DNA of 43,638 bases from contig CAISPG010000129.1 in the NCBI GenBank assembly GCA_903887325.1, positions 1-43,638 on the forward strand, written 5' to 3'. The translations under genes were made by a program, and so were the position numbers. Origin of the DNA: an uncultured Burkholderiales bacterium. Its GTDB lineage: Bacteria; Pseudomonadota; Gammaproteobacteria; Burkholderiales; Burkholderiaceae_C. Each line of letters begins with the position of its first letter. The stretch's first letter is position 1. Below, one piece after another: positions 17,373 through 25,888 of this stretch. The notes beneath the pieces are model-generated. The model ran no database searches, was not told the DNA's origin, and saw only the letters and a list, made by a program, of their open reading frames with translations.

Positions 17373-18968
17373 TCAGCGCTTGGCCAGTCCCCACATCACC
17401 GGAATGCCCGGCGTTTGAATCAGACCGCTGACGTTATTGCGTAGCACGGTCGGGTTGCGGTATTCGCCCAGCGGCACAAACGAAGCTGTTTCAAACACCA
17501 CAGATTGAATCTCAGAGGCGATTTTTTTCTGCTCAGCACCTTCATGGGCGCGTGCAAATTTGGCTTTCAATTCTTCAATGCGTGGTTCATCTTGCCAACC
17601 GAACCAGCCGGTCGCACCTTTGGCGTTCAACATGGCGCTGGTGAGCGGGCTGTCAATATCGCCCGAGCCCCAGGTGGTGAAAAACATGTTCCAGCCGCCT
17701 TGGTTGGGCGGGTCTTTTTTGGCGCGGCGAGCCACCAGAGACGCCCAGTCCATTTGCTGCAAATCCACTTTGAAACCGGCGGCTTCCAATTGCTGTTTGG
17801 CCACCAGCGGCAGCTTGGTGATGGCCGACAAATCGGTGGGGCGCATCATCACTATTGGCGTGCCGTCGTAACCGGCTTCTTTCAACAGCTCACGCGCCTT
17901 GGCCGGGTTGGCCACGCCGGTGAAGTTCGGATTGGTTTGATCTGCAAAGGCTGAACTGCACGGGTAGATACTGCGACACAAACGCCCCAATTCGGGCACA
18001 CCCACTTGGGTGTTGATAAACGCTTGTTGACCCACGGCCAGCATGGCGGCCTGACGAATTTTCGGGTTGTTGAACGGCGGGTGTATGTGGTTGAAGCGCA
18101 TGATGTACTGAAAACCGGAAGGCGCGAAATCATCGACCTTGACACCAGCGGTTTTCTTCAGCGTTTCATACTGCTCGAAGCTGGGTTGTTCGACCATGTC
18201 GACTTCACCGGCGACGATGGCATTGAACTGGGTTTGCGGGTCGCGGATGATGACCCATTCCACGCGGTCAAAATTCACCGGCCTGCCGCCTGCAAGACCA
18301 CTTGGCGCTTCGCTGCGCGACACGTATTTGGTGTTGCGCTCGTACACCGCCACCGAGCCGGGTTTGAATTCGTCGGCTTTGAATATGAACGGGCCCGAGC
18401 CTATGTGTTCCTTGATTTGCTCTGTGCCTGGTGTGGCCGCTATACGCGCAGGCATGATGAAGGGCACATTTGAAGACGCTTTGCCCAAAGCCTCTAAAAC
18501 AATGGCGCAAGGCTCTTTGAGCACCATGCGGAATGTATTCGCGTCCGGCGTTTCCAGTTTGTCGACAAAGGCAAATAACACGCCGCCCATGGTGTCGCGC
18601 GTGGACCAGCGCTTGAGTGAGGCCGCCACGTCTTCACTCGTCACCGGCTTGCCATCGTGAAACGCCAGGCCGCTGCGCAGCTTGAAAGTCCAGACTTTGC
18701 CGTCCTTGGATGTACTGTAGCTTTGCACCATTTGCGGCTGGATTTTTCCTTTCGCGTCTTCTGAAAACAAGGTGTCGTAAATCATGTAGCCATGGTTACG
18801 GGTGACGTAGGCGGTGGTCCAAATCGGGTCGAGCACCGCCAGATTGGCGTGTGGCACAAAACGAAGCACTTTATTGGCAGGCGGCGTGTTTTGCGCCTGC
18901 GAGTGAGCCATAAAACCAAGGGCCAAAGCCGCAGTGGCCATGGCGTGAACAAACAATCGGCGTGACAT
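17373..18968 (-). CDS. ABC transporter periplasmic substrate-binding protein (SBP family 5)
   Basis: This 531-residue binding protein is of the DppA/OppA family. Residues 1-25 are a Sec signal peptide: a basic start RR, a hydrophobic stretch, and a likely cleavage after SQA. The family 5 phrases follow, including DPIWTTAYVTRNHGYMIYDT and the WTFKLRSGLAFHDGKPVTSEDV block. It has no lipobox Cys. The ATG at 18968 has a strong aaagggga ribosome site. It is the first gene of the importer operon and divergent from a second amidase. Members of this family bind peptides, glutathione, nickel complexes or opines; the ligand is not evident. Confidence 0.93.
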   Translation of the reverse strand: MSRRLFVHAMATAALALGFMAHSQAQNTPPANKVLRFVPHANLAVLDPIWTTAYVTRNHGYMIYDTLFSEDAKGKIQPQMVQSYSTSKDGKVWTFKLRSGLAFHDGKPVTSEDVAASLKRWSTRDTMGGVLFAFVDKLETPDANTFRMVLKEPCAIVLEALGKASSNVPFIMPARIAATPGTEQIKEHIGSGPFIFKADEFKPGSVAVYERNTKYVSRSEAPSGLAGGRPVNFDRVEWVIIRDPQTQFNAIVAGEVDMVEQPSFEQYETLKKTAGVKVDDFAPSGFQYIMRFNHIHPPFNNPKIRQAAMLAVGQQAFINTQVGVPELGRLCRSIYPCSSAFADQTNPNFTGVANPAKARELLKEAGYDGTPIVMMRPTDLSAITKLPLVAKQQLEAAGFKVDLQQMDWASLVARRAKKDPPNQGGWNMFFTTWGSGDIDSPLTSAMLNAKGATGWFGWQDEPRIEELKAKFARAHEGAEQKKIASEIQSVVFETASFVPLGEYRNPTVLRNNVSGLIQTPGIPVMWGLAKR

Positions 18969-19048
18969 GGATTTCCCCTTTGGGCCCGCAGGCGGCTACA
19001 TTTCAAACTCAGCTTCAATATAAACGAATTCACCAGGTGCCCGACCCC
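18969..19048. promoter_or_regulatory. divergent promoter region, transporter operon / second amidase
   Basis: Eighty bases separate the binding-protein gene and the plus-strand amidase, so both promoters should lie here. This would allow shared control of uptake and hydrolysis. Apart from the ribosome site of the binding-protein gene I could not assign promoter boxes or a convincing operator. Confidence 0.35.
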
Positions 19049-20479
19049 ATGGCTATTCACCAACTCAGTGCATTGCAATTGTCCGCAGCCATACACCGTC
19101 GCGAATTCTCTTGCCGCGAAGTGATGCAGGCTTTTTTACAGCGGATTGCAACCATCAATCCTCAGGCCAACGCGATTGTCAATCTGCAAGATGCCGACAT
19201 GCTTATGCAACAAGCCGATGCCAGCGACGCTGAACTCGCCCGAGGCGATTCACGCGGCTGGTTACACGGTATGCCGCTGGCCTTCAAAGATTTGGTGGAT
19301 GTGGCGGGCATTCCCACCACCGGTGGGTCGCCTCTCTTGAGAAACAACATACCCACGCAGGATGCGCTGCTGGTGCAGCGCATGAAAGCCGCAGGCGGCA
19401 TTGTGATTGGCAAAACCAACACACCCGAATGGGGACTGGGCTCGCACACCTTCAACCCGGTGTTCGGTGCCACTCCGAATGCTTACAACGCAGCTTACAC
19501 AGCGGGCGGCAGCAGCGGCGGCGCGGCGGTGGCGCTGGCGCAGCGCCTGTTGCCGGTGGCCGACGGCTCGGATTTCATGGGCAGTTTGCGCAACCCCGCG
19601 GGTTGGAACAATGTGTTCGGCATGCGGCCATCGCAAGGCCGTGTCCCTGCTTATCCGGTGAACGATGTCTGGGTCAGCCAGCTCGGCACCGACGGGCCGA
19701 TGGCACGGCATGTCGGCGACTTGGCGCGGCTGTTGGAAACCATGGCCGGGTATGACGCGCGCGCGCCTCTGTCCTTGGCCGGTTTGCCGCCGGGCTGGTC
19801 CTCGCAGTTACAGCCCAAGGTCAAAGGCTTGCGCATAGGCTGGCTGGGCGATTTGAACGGTTATTTGCCAATGGAAGACGGTGTGTTGCAGGCTTGCGAA
19901 AACGGTTTGCAGCGCTTGACCGATTTTGGGGCATACGTTGAAGCGGTGTCACCGAATTTCTCGCCAGAAGCGGTGTGGCAAACCTGGCTGGCCTGGCGGC
20001 GGGTGCTGACCGCGTCGCGCATCGCGCCCATGGTGGCGCGCGAGAGGGATCAGGTCAAGCCCGAAGCGCTGTGGGAGTTTGACCAAGCCGCAGGCATGAC
20101 CGCACCGGATTTTTTAACCGCCAGTACCGAGCGCAGCGCGTTTTACCAACACATGCTGGACTTGCTCGGCCGGTTTGACATGCTGGTGTTGCCGAGTGCG
20201 CAGGTGTGGCCGTTTGCCATAGGCATGCGCTGGCCCGAAGTGATTGAAACACCGAACGGGCCGAGACACATGGACACTTACCACCGCTGGATGGAAGTGA
20301 CGCTGTACGCCAGCCTGGCCGGTCTGCCTGCGCTGAATGTGCCTTGCGGTTTCAATGCCCAGGGACTGCCCATGGGCATGCAACTCATTGGTCAGCCACG
20401 CGGTGACTTGGCGTTATTGGAAACTGGTTTGGCGTATGAAGAAGCGGCGGCGGATTGGTTGGCGGTGTTGCCTTCATAA
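19049..20479 (+). CDS. amidase (amidase signature family), second type
   Basis: This 476-residue protein is of the same fold as the amidase at 12486-13907 but clearly a different subfamily. The triad candidates are Lys80 (AFKD), Ser155 in GGSSGG and Ser179 in GSDFMGSLRNP, where Met replaces the Gly usual two residues before the nucleophile. I take the ATG at 19049, which begins MAIHQLSALQLSAAI as in the family; the frame extends to 18962 without support. It is divergent from the importer operon, which suggests a common substrate chain. It cannot be GatA on context, since no gatB or gatC is nearby. Confidence 0.9.
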   Translation: MAIHQLSALQLSAAIHRREFSCREVMQAFLQRIATINPQANAIVNLQDADMLMQQADASDAELARGDSRGWLHGMPLAFKDLVDVAGIPTTGGSPLLRNNIPTQDALLVQRMKAAGGIVIGKTNTPEWGLGSHTFNPVFGATPNAYNAAYTAGGSSGGAAVALAQRLLPVADGSDFMGSLRNPAGWNNVFGMRPSQGRVPAYPVNDVWVSQLGTDGPMARHVGDLARLLETMAGYDARAPLSLAGLPPGWSSQLQPKVKGLRIGWLGDLNGYLPMEDGVLQACENGLQRLTDFGAYVEAVSPNFSPEAVWQTWLAWRRVLTASRIAPMVARERDQVKPEALWEFDQAAGMTAPDFLTASTERSAFYQHMLDLLGRFDMLVLPSAQVWPFAIGMRWPEVIETPNGPRHMDTYHRWMEVTLYASLAGLPALNVPCGFNAQGLPMGMQLIGQPRGDLALLETGLAYEEAAADWLAVLPS

Positions 20480-20567
20480 ACAAGGCCCTGATCCCTATAC
20501 ATAAGCAGGGGCGCTTTGGCTCAAGCTTCAGGACTTTCATAGGCTCAGCAGACCACCGTAAATGCAT

Positions 20568-20589
20568 CGCAAAAGCGCTACACTTTGCG
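20568..20589. promoter_or_regulatory. inverted repeat just upstream of the parD-like start
   Basis: Arms cgcaaa (20568-20573) and tttgcg (20584-20589) have a 10-base spacer, and the right arm ends one base before the ATG at 20591. Antitoxins of this kind repress their own operon by binding such sites, so this is a plausible operator. The arms are short. Confidence 0.35.
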
Positions 20590-20590
20590 C

Positions 20591-20872
20591 ATGAAAACAT
20601 CTACCTTACCTTCGATTCGAGTGGAACCAGCCTTACGTTCTACGGTGGAGTCTGTGCTGGTCGAGGGCGAATCCTTGTCCCAGTTTGTAGAAAATGCCAT
20701 ACGTACTTCAGTCCAACAACGGCAGCAGCAAACCGCCTTTATTGAACGCGGCCTTGCTTCTTTGGCCGCTGCTCAGCATAGCCAAGACTATGTCAGTGCA
20801 GACCATATGTTGTCTGATTTACGCACCCGACTTAGCAAGGCACGCGCCAAAATAAAACAAGCACGCGCATGA
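20591..20872 (+). CDS. ParD-like antitoxin
   Basis: This small protein has 93 residues. The start STLPSIRVEPALRSTVESVL (3-22), with ESLSQFVENAIRTSV after it, reads as a ribbon-helix-helix DNA-binding domain of the CopG/ParD type. A helical, basic tail follows (about 60-93) that would wrap the toxin. The ATG at 20591 has no clear ribosome site; an in-frame TTG at 20585 is an alternative. It overlaps the toxin gene by four bases (ATGA), typical of antitoxin-toxin pairs. Confidence 0.78.
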   Translation: MKTSTLPSIRVEPALRSTVESVLVEGESLSQFVENAIRTSVQQRQQQTAFIERGLASLAAAQHSQDYVSADHMLSDLRTRLSKARAKIKQARA

Positions 20873-21189
20873 CTTTTGAAGTCCGTCTGACCCGGGACGC
20901 GCAAGAGGATCTGCAAGTACTTTTTGATTTTTTGCTGCACCGTGAATTGACCCGTCCCGGCGGGGGTGATTTGGATCTGGCGGCCAAAGCCATCACCGCG
21001 CTGGAAGACGGCTTCGCCACCTTACAAAGTTCGCCTTTTAGCTGCCGCAAAGCCGCCAGCAATCCTTTTTTGCGCGAACTCATCGTGCCCTTTGGCGCAA
21101 CCGGTTACCTGGCCTTATTCGAAATCACAGATGCGCAAACCGTGACCATTGCAGCAGTGCGTCATCAGCGTGAAACTGATTACCACTGA
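20869..21189 (+). CDS. ParE/RelE-family toxin
   Basis: These 106 residues have the RelE/ParE fold pattern: an N-terminal strand EVRLTRDAQEDL, two helices, a central SSPFSCRKAASNPFLRELIVPFG and a C-terminal strand TIAAVRHQRE. The final RHQRE resembles the ParE subgroup, whose best-studied members poison gyrase, while RelE members cut mRNA. The target here is not known. It is coupled to the ParD-like gene upstream, so the pair is expected to be co-expressed and self-repressed. Confidence 0.82.
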   Translation: MTFEVRLTRDAQEDLQVLFDFLLHRELTRPGGGDLDLAAKAITALEDGFATLQSSPFSCRKAASNPFLRELIVPFGATGYLALFEITDAQTVTIAAVRHQRETDYH

Positions 21190-21226
21190 AGCGTAAGGTC
21201 AATGCATTTTCTTGGCGGGCTATGCC

Positions 21227-21610
21227 TTACTTCAGCACGGACACAACAACACCGCCAATCGCGGTCATCACCAAAGCCACGCACAACCACCACAGCCTTG
21301 ACTGCAAGCGCTTGACCATAGCAATCAAGCCCGCTTGTTGCTCGGCCATGTCTGCCAGAGTTTGCGCCATTTGCTGCTGAGTCTGCATCTGCTGCTCCAG
21401 CTGCGCCTGCAAAACCACACAGCGGTTGTTCAACTCGCCTAGGCTGGGCACTTCCTCGGTGGGTTGCGGGTCTGCCGTGCCTGTGTTCGAAGATGGAGAA
21501 CCGCGATGCTTGTCTATCAAGTTACGTGCCTTGTCCAACACACCTGGGGCATGCTCTATGACCTTGCCCCAGGGGACAACCTTGAGCGCGGATAACCATG
21601 AAATGGCCAT
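21227..21610 (-). CDS. hypothetical coiled-coil protein with C-terminal membrane segment
   Basis: I do not recognise a named family. The 127 residues comprise a short hydrophobic/basic start, a Pro/Ser/Thr-rich linker (about 35-55), a Gln/Met-rich coiled coil (about 58-95, LEQQMQTQQQMAQTLADMAEQ) and a single C-terminal transmembrane helix (about 105-126). It would be tail-anchored in the inner membrane with the coil in the cytoplasm. The ribosome site (aggaaaacactc) supports the ATG at 21610. It lies on the opposite strand between two toxin-antitoxin-like pairs; no functional link is shown. Confidence 0.7.
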   Translation of the reverse strand: MAISWLSALKVVPWGKVIEHAPGVLDKARNLIDKHRGSPSSNTGTADPQPTEEVPSLGELNNRCVVLQAQLEQQMQTQQQMAQTLADMAEQQAGLIAMVKRLQSRLWWLCVALVMTAIGGVVVSVLK

Positions 21611-21823
21611 GAGTGTTTTCCTATGAAGCGGGTGACTGTGGGTACAGCATAGCGGGGTTCACACATCACCAGTTTTTCAGGCTTTTCCCCTGAATTCGAT
21701 TCTTCTATGCCAATGAAAATTGGAACATGCTTCTTTGGATATTCATTTTGAAGTAGCTTTCTTGTGTGCTTGTCATGAATGGATGATTGGTAGAAAAACA
21801 ATCTCTTTTTTGATATATTCCAT

Positions 21824-22156
21824 ATGAATACTTGGTCTGTCGAAACGCTGAACGACTTCGTTGATGATGAGCTCCATGCTTTGCCGCAAGACATGCGTGC
21901 CAGGTTTGTTCGGGTGGCTCAATTGATCCAGGAATTCGGTCCGTTTCAAGTTGGCATGCCCCACATAAAAAGCTTGACTCATAAATTGTGGGAAATACGT
22001 GTCAGTGGACGGCAAGGTATCGCCAGAGGCATCTATGTGATGGTCAAAGACAAGCGGGTGGTAATTCTTCATGTGTTTATCAAACAAAGTCAACAAACGC
22101 CTACCAAGGCATTGGATATTGCGTTTCAACGCGCCAAGAAAGCTGGATTGATATGA
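21824..22156 (+). CDS. HigB/RelE-like toxin (phage-derived Gp49-like)
   Basis: This 110-residue protein has the toxin-first layout of HigBA-type systems. The pattern ALPQDMRARFVRVAQLI, then HKLWEIRVSGRQGIARGIYVM and the strand VVILHVFIKQSQQTP, is typical of RelE-like mRNA interferases. These cut mRNA on the ribosome. A tatatt box (21814-21819) lies only a few bases before the ATG and there is no Shine-Dalgarno, so initiation may be weak or leaderless. It overlaps the helix-turn-helix antitoxin gene by four bases (ATGA). Confidence 0.85.
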   Translation: MNTWSVETLNDFVDDELHALPQDMRARFVRVAQLIQEFGPFQVGMPHIKSLTHKLWEIRVSGRQGIARGIYVMVKDKRVVILHVFIKQSQQTPTKALDIAFQRAKKAGLI

Positions 22157-22431
22157 GCAAAATCTCTGAATTGCATCAAGCTTGGCTTAAATCCCCGGGG
22201 TACAAAGAATCTTTTGATTCAACCCAAACTGAATTTGAACTGGCTCGCCAGTTGATCGAAACTCGTATCAAGCGAGACCTGTCACAAAGTGAATTGGCTC
22301 TGAAAATGGGTACTTCACAATCTAGCATTGCCCGTCTGGAAAGCGGTAAATCCATGCCCTCTATGCGCACGCTTTCTAAGTTTGCCAAGGCCACCAACGC
22401 TCAATTGCTGATCAAGTTCAAGCTAGGGTAA
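22153..22431 (+). CDS. HigA-like XRE-family antitoxin
   Basis: This 92-residue protein has a Cro/C1-type helix-turn-helix: RDLSQSELALKMGTSQSSIA (about 39-58), followed by RLESGKSMPSMRTLSKFAKA. The N-terminal about 30 residues would contact the toxin. The ATG at 22153 is used by overlap with the toxin stop (ATGA). It would neutralise the adjacent RelE-like toxin and repress the pair's promoter. The gene ends 2 bases before the palindrome preceding icmF. Confidence 0.86.
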   Translation: MSKISELHQAWLKSPGYKESFDSTQTEFELARQLIETRIKRDLSQSELALKMGTSQSSIARLESGKSMPSMRTLSKFAKATNAQLLIKFKLG

Positions 22432-22433
22432 TA

Positions 22434-22448
22434 TTGACGTTACGTCAA
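22434..22448. promoter_or_regulatory. perfect palindrome upstream of icmF (operator candidate)
   Basis: The arms ttgacgt and acgtcaa are perfect and separated by one base. The site starts 2 bases after the antitoxin stop and ends 71 bases before the icmF ATG. Palindromes with an ACGT core of this shape are known for MerR-family regulators of branched-chain acyl-CoA breakdown (LiuR). That would fit icmF, but the assignment rests on memory of the motif and is an inference. Confidence 0.5.
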
Positions 22449-22519
22449 CTTGAGGTTGGGCAACTGCATGCCGCAAACCCCTGTGTCTCTTCATATCTAC
22501 TCCTTACATTGGTACCACC

Positions 22520-25500
22520 ATGACCGATTTATCCGCTGAATACAAAGCCCTGGCCAATTACAAACCCGCTCACAAGGTGCGCTTTGTCACTGCCGCCAGT
22601 TTGTTTGACGGCCACGATGCCGCCATCAACATCATGCGCCGCATCTTGCAAGGCATGGGTGCCGAGGTGATTCACTTGGGCCACAACCGCTCGGTCGACG
22701 AAGTCGTCACCGCCGCTTTGCAAGAAGACGTGCAAGGCATTGCCATCAGTTCCTACCAGGGCGGGCATGTCGAATATTTCAAATACATGGTCGATTTGCT
22801 GCGCCAGCGCGGCGGAGCACACATTCAGGTGTTCGGCGGTGGTGGCGGTGTCATCGTGGCGGAAGAAATCGACGAATTGCAAGCCTATGGCGTGACCCGC
22901 ATTTACAGCCCGCAAGACGGCCAGCGCATGGGGCTGCAAGGCATGATCGGCGAGATGATCATGCGCTGCGACCAGGACTTGCGCAGCTACGCACCGACCG
23001 CACTCAGCGCGATACAAGGCCACACCGAACACAGCTGGCGCGCATTGGCGCAACTCATCACCGCACTTGAAACACCAACACCGGCCATCGAAGCTTTGCG
23101 CGCTCAATTGAAAACCCAAGCCGCTGGCGTGAAAGTGCCAGTGATTGGCATCACCGGCACAGGTGGCGCAGGTAAATCGTCCTTGACCGATGAATTGATT
23201 CGCCGCCTGCGCTTGGACCAAAACGACGCACTTCGCATAGCTGTTATTTCGATTGACCCGTCACGCCGCAAAAGCGGTGGCGCATTGCTAGGCGACCGCA
23301 TCCGCATGAACGCTATTTCACCGTGGCAGCAAGGTGCGCACGTCTTCATGCGTTCTCTGGCCACGCGCGAATTCGGCAGCGAAATCAGTGCGGCATTGCC
23401 CGACGTGATCGCCGCCGCCAAATGCGCCGGTTTCGATCTGGTGGTGGTGGAGACATCCGGCATTGGCCAGGGGGACGCCGCCATCGTGCCGCATGTGGAC
23501 ATTCCTTTGTATGTGATGACACCTGAATTCGGCGCAGCCAGCCAGTTGGAAAAAATCGACATGCTGGACTTTGCCGAGTTTGTCGCCATCAACAAATTCG
23601 ACCGCAAGGGTGCAGCCGATGCGCTGCGTGATGTGGCCAAACAAGTGCAGCGCAACCGCGAAGCCTGGACCACGCCGACCGAGCAGATGCCAGTGTTCGG
23701 CACCATGGCAGCGCATTTCAACGACGATGGCGTGACCGCGCTGTACCAAGCCATTAAGCCACGCTTACAAGAGCTTGGCTTACCACTGACTCAAGCGCGT
23801 TTGCCAGTGGTGAACGTGCGCCACAGTTCACACCAAACGCCCATCGTGCCGTCCTCGCGCAGCCGTTATCTGGCAGAAATCAGCGACACGGTGCGCGGCT
23901 ACAAACAACGCGCAAGCACACAAGCGCAACTCGCGCGTGAAGTGCAGCAGTTGAAAGCCGCCTCCGCCATGCTGGCCGAAGGCAAGCCCAATAAGCCACG
24001 TGCGTCTGAAGCCAGCATGGGCTTGGCGCTGGAGCGCGAAGAACGCCTGCACGCGGATGCACGTGGTTTGTTGAAAGACTGGCCTACCTTGAAGGCCGAT
24101 TACTCGGGCGACGAATTGGTGGTGAAAGTGCGCGACAAGGAAATCCGCAGCAGCCTGGTGACCCGCTCGCTCAGTGGCACGCCGGTGCGCAAAGTGTCTT
24201 TGCCCACCTTCCACGACCACGGCGACATCTTGCAATGGTTGATGCTGGACAACGTACCAGGGCGCTATCCGTACACCGCAGGCACGTTTGCGTTCAAACG
24301 CGACAACGAAGACCCGACGCGTATGTTTGCCGGTGAAGGCGATGCGTTTCGCACCAACCGCCGCTTCAAATTGCTGAGCGATGGCATGCCGGCCAAGCGC
24401 TTGTCCACCGCGTTTGATTCGGTCACTTTGTATGGCAACGACCCGGATTTACGTCCCGATATTTACGGCAAGGTAGGTAACTCAGGGGTGAGCATTGCCA
24501 CGCTGGACGACATGAAGGTCTTGTACGACGGCTTTGATTTGTGTTCGCCCGCGACCAGCGTGTCCATGACCATCAACGGACCTGCGCCGTCCATCTTGGC
24601 CATGTTCATGAACACCGCCATCGACCAAAACCTAGAGAAATTCCGCGCCGACAAAGGCCGCGAACCGACCGAAGCAGAAGCCGCAGACATCCGCGCCTGG
24701 GTGCTGCAAAACGTGCGCGGCACGGTGCAAGCCGATATCTTGAAAGAAGACCAAGGCCAGAACACGTGCCTATTCAGCACCGAGTTTTCACTCAAGGTCA
24801 TGGGCGATATCGCGCAATATTTTGTTGAACACCAGGTGCGCAATTTCTACAGCGTGTCCATCAGTGGCTACCACATCGCCGAGGCCGGTGCCAACCCGAT
24901 TTCACAATTGGCATTCACCTTGTCCAATGGCTTCACGTTTGTCGAAGCCTATTTAGCGCGCGGCATGCACATCGACGACTTCGCGCCCAATTTGTCGTTC
25001 TTCTTCAGCAACGGCATGGACCCTGAATACACCGTCATGGGCCGTGTGGCACGCCGTATTTGGGCGGTGACCATGAAAGAAAAATACGGTGCCAACGAGC
25101 GCAGCCAAAAGCTGAAATACCACATACAAACATCAGGCCGTTCGCTGCACGCGCAGGAAATCCAGTTCAACGACATACGCACCACGTTGCAAGCATTGAT
25201 TGCCATCTATGACAACTGCAACAGCTTGCACACCAATGCGTTTGACGAAGCCATCACTACGCCCACTGAAGAAAGCGTGCGACGCGCCATGGCGATTCAA
25301 CTCATCATCAACCGCGAATGGGGTTTGGCGAAAAACGAAAACCCGTCGCAAGGCGCGTTCATCATCGAAGAGTTGACCGAGTTGGTGGAAGAAGCCGTGC
25401 TGTCTGAGTTTGTGGCGATTGCAGAACGCGGTGGCGTGCTGGGTGCGATGGAAACCGGCTACCAACGCGGCAAGATCCAAGACGAATCCATGCATTACGA

Positions 25501-25816
25501 AATGCTCAAGCACACGGGCGAGTTGCCCATCATTGGCGTCAATACCTTCAAGTCACCGCAAGCCAATGAAGTGCCGCAAAAGATCGAGTTGGCGCGTTCT
25601 ACAGACGAAGAAAAACAAAATCAACTCACACGCCTGAATAAATTCCACACGCGTCATGCCACACAATCAGTTGACATGCTCAAGCAACTTCAGCAAGCGG
25701 TGATTGCGAATGAGAATGTGTTTTCGGTGTTGATGGACGCAGTGCGGGTGTGTTCGCTGGGGCAAATCACCAATGCCTTGTTCGAGGTAGGCGGCCAGTA
25801 CAGGCGCAATATGTAA
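22520..25816 (+). CDS. icmF: fused isobutyryl-CoA mutase (B12 domain, G-protein chaperone, mutase)
   Basis: IcmF (1098 residues) interconverts isobutyryl-CoA and n-butyryl-CoA using adenosylcobalamin and carries its own GTPase chaperone. Domain order: B12-binding domain (about 15-150) with DGHD at 30-33, where His32 is the expected lower ligand; MeaB-like GTPase (about 200-440) with P-loop GTGGAGKSS; linker; and mutase barrel (about 560-1098). Two substrate-pocket residues separate IcmF from methylmalonyl-CoA mutase: Phe603 in RMFAG, where the mutase has Tyr, and Gln747 in GQNTC, where it has Arg. Both are of the IcmF kind here. It sits alone, after a palindromic operator candidate and before a likely terminator. 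The protein could also act on isovaleryl/pivalyl-CoA, as known relatives do. Confidence 0.95.
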   Translation: MTDLSAEYKALANYKPAHKVRFVTAASLFDGHDAAINIMRRILQGMGAEVIHLGHNRSVDEVVTAALQEDVQGIAISSYQGGHVEYFKYMVDLLRQRGGAHIQVFGGGGGVIVAEEIDELQAYGVTRIYSPQDGQRMGLQGMIGEMIMRCDQDLRSYAPTALSAIQGHTEHSWRALAQLITALETPTPAIEALRAQLKTQAAGVKVPVIGITGTGGAGKSSLTDELIRRLRLDQNDALRIAVISIDPSRRKSGGALLGDRIRMNAISPWQQGAHVFMRSLATREFGSEISAALPDVIAAAKCAGFDLVVVETSGIGQGDAAIVPHVDIPLYVMTPEFGAASQLEKIDMLDFAEFVAINKFDRKGAADALRDVAKQVQRNREAWTTPTEQMPVFGTMAAHFNDDGVTALYQAIKPRLQELGLPLTQARLPVVNVRHSSHQTPIVPSSRSRYLAEISDTVRGYKQRASTQAQLAREVQQLKAASAMLAEGKPNKPRASEASMGLALEREERLHADARGLLKDWPTLKADYSGDELVVKVRDKEIRSSLVTRSLSGTPVRKVSLPTFHDHGDILQWLMLDNVPGRYPYTAGTFAFKRDNEDPTRMFAGEGDAFRTNRRFKLLSDGMPAKRLSTAFDSVTLYGNDPDLRPDIYGKVGNSGVSIATLDDMKVLYDGFDLCSPATSVSMTINGPAPSILAMFMNTAIDQNLEKFRADKGREPTEAEAADIRAWVLQNVRGTVQADILKEDQGQNTCLFSTEFSLKVMGDIAQYFVEHQVRNFYSVSISGYHIAEAGANPISQLAFTLSNGFTFVEAYLARGMHIDDFAPNLSFFFSNGMDPEYTVMGRVARRIWAVTMKEKYGANERSQKLKYHIQTSGRSLHAQEIQFNDIRTTLQALIAIYDNCNSLHTNAFDEAITTPTEESVRRAMAIQLIINREWGLAKNENPSQGAFIIEELTELVEEAVLSEFVAIAERGGVLGAMETGYQRGKIQDESMHYEMLKHTGELPIIGVNTFKSPQANEVPQKIELARSTDEEKQNQLTRLNKFHTRHATQSVDMLKQLQQAVIANENVFSVLMDAVRVCSLGQITNALFEVGGQYRRNM

Positions 25817-25825
25817 GCGTTAAAG

Positions 25826-25856
25826 CCGTGGCCTTTTGATGAAGCCGCGGTGTTTT
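25826..25856 (+). terminator. probable Rho-independent terminator of icmF
   Basis: Arms ccgtggc (25826-25832) and gccgcgg (25844-25850) pair over seven bases with one G-T. They are followed at once by tgtttt. It lies 10 bases after the icmF stop and before the convergent ntrX end. Confidence 0.55.
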
Positions 25857-25888
25857 AAAGCGGCATCAGCGCGTTCAGCGCCGACAAA

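Noticed and set aside
20479-20567. possible terminator after the second amidase (gccctg/caggggc)
   Set aside because: The arms need a bulge and no T-run follows; too weak to list as a feature.
22520-25816. methylmalonyl-CoA mutase as the identity of the large B12 protein
   Set aside because: The fused GTPase domain and the Phe/Gln pocket residues indicate IcmF instead.
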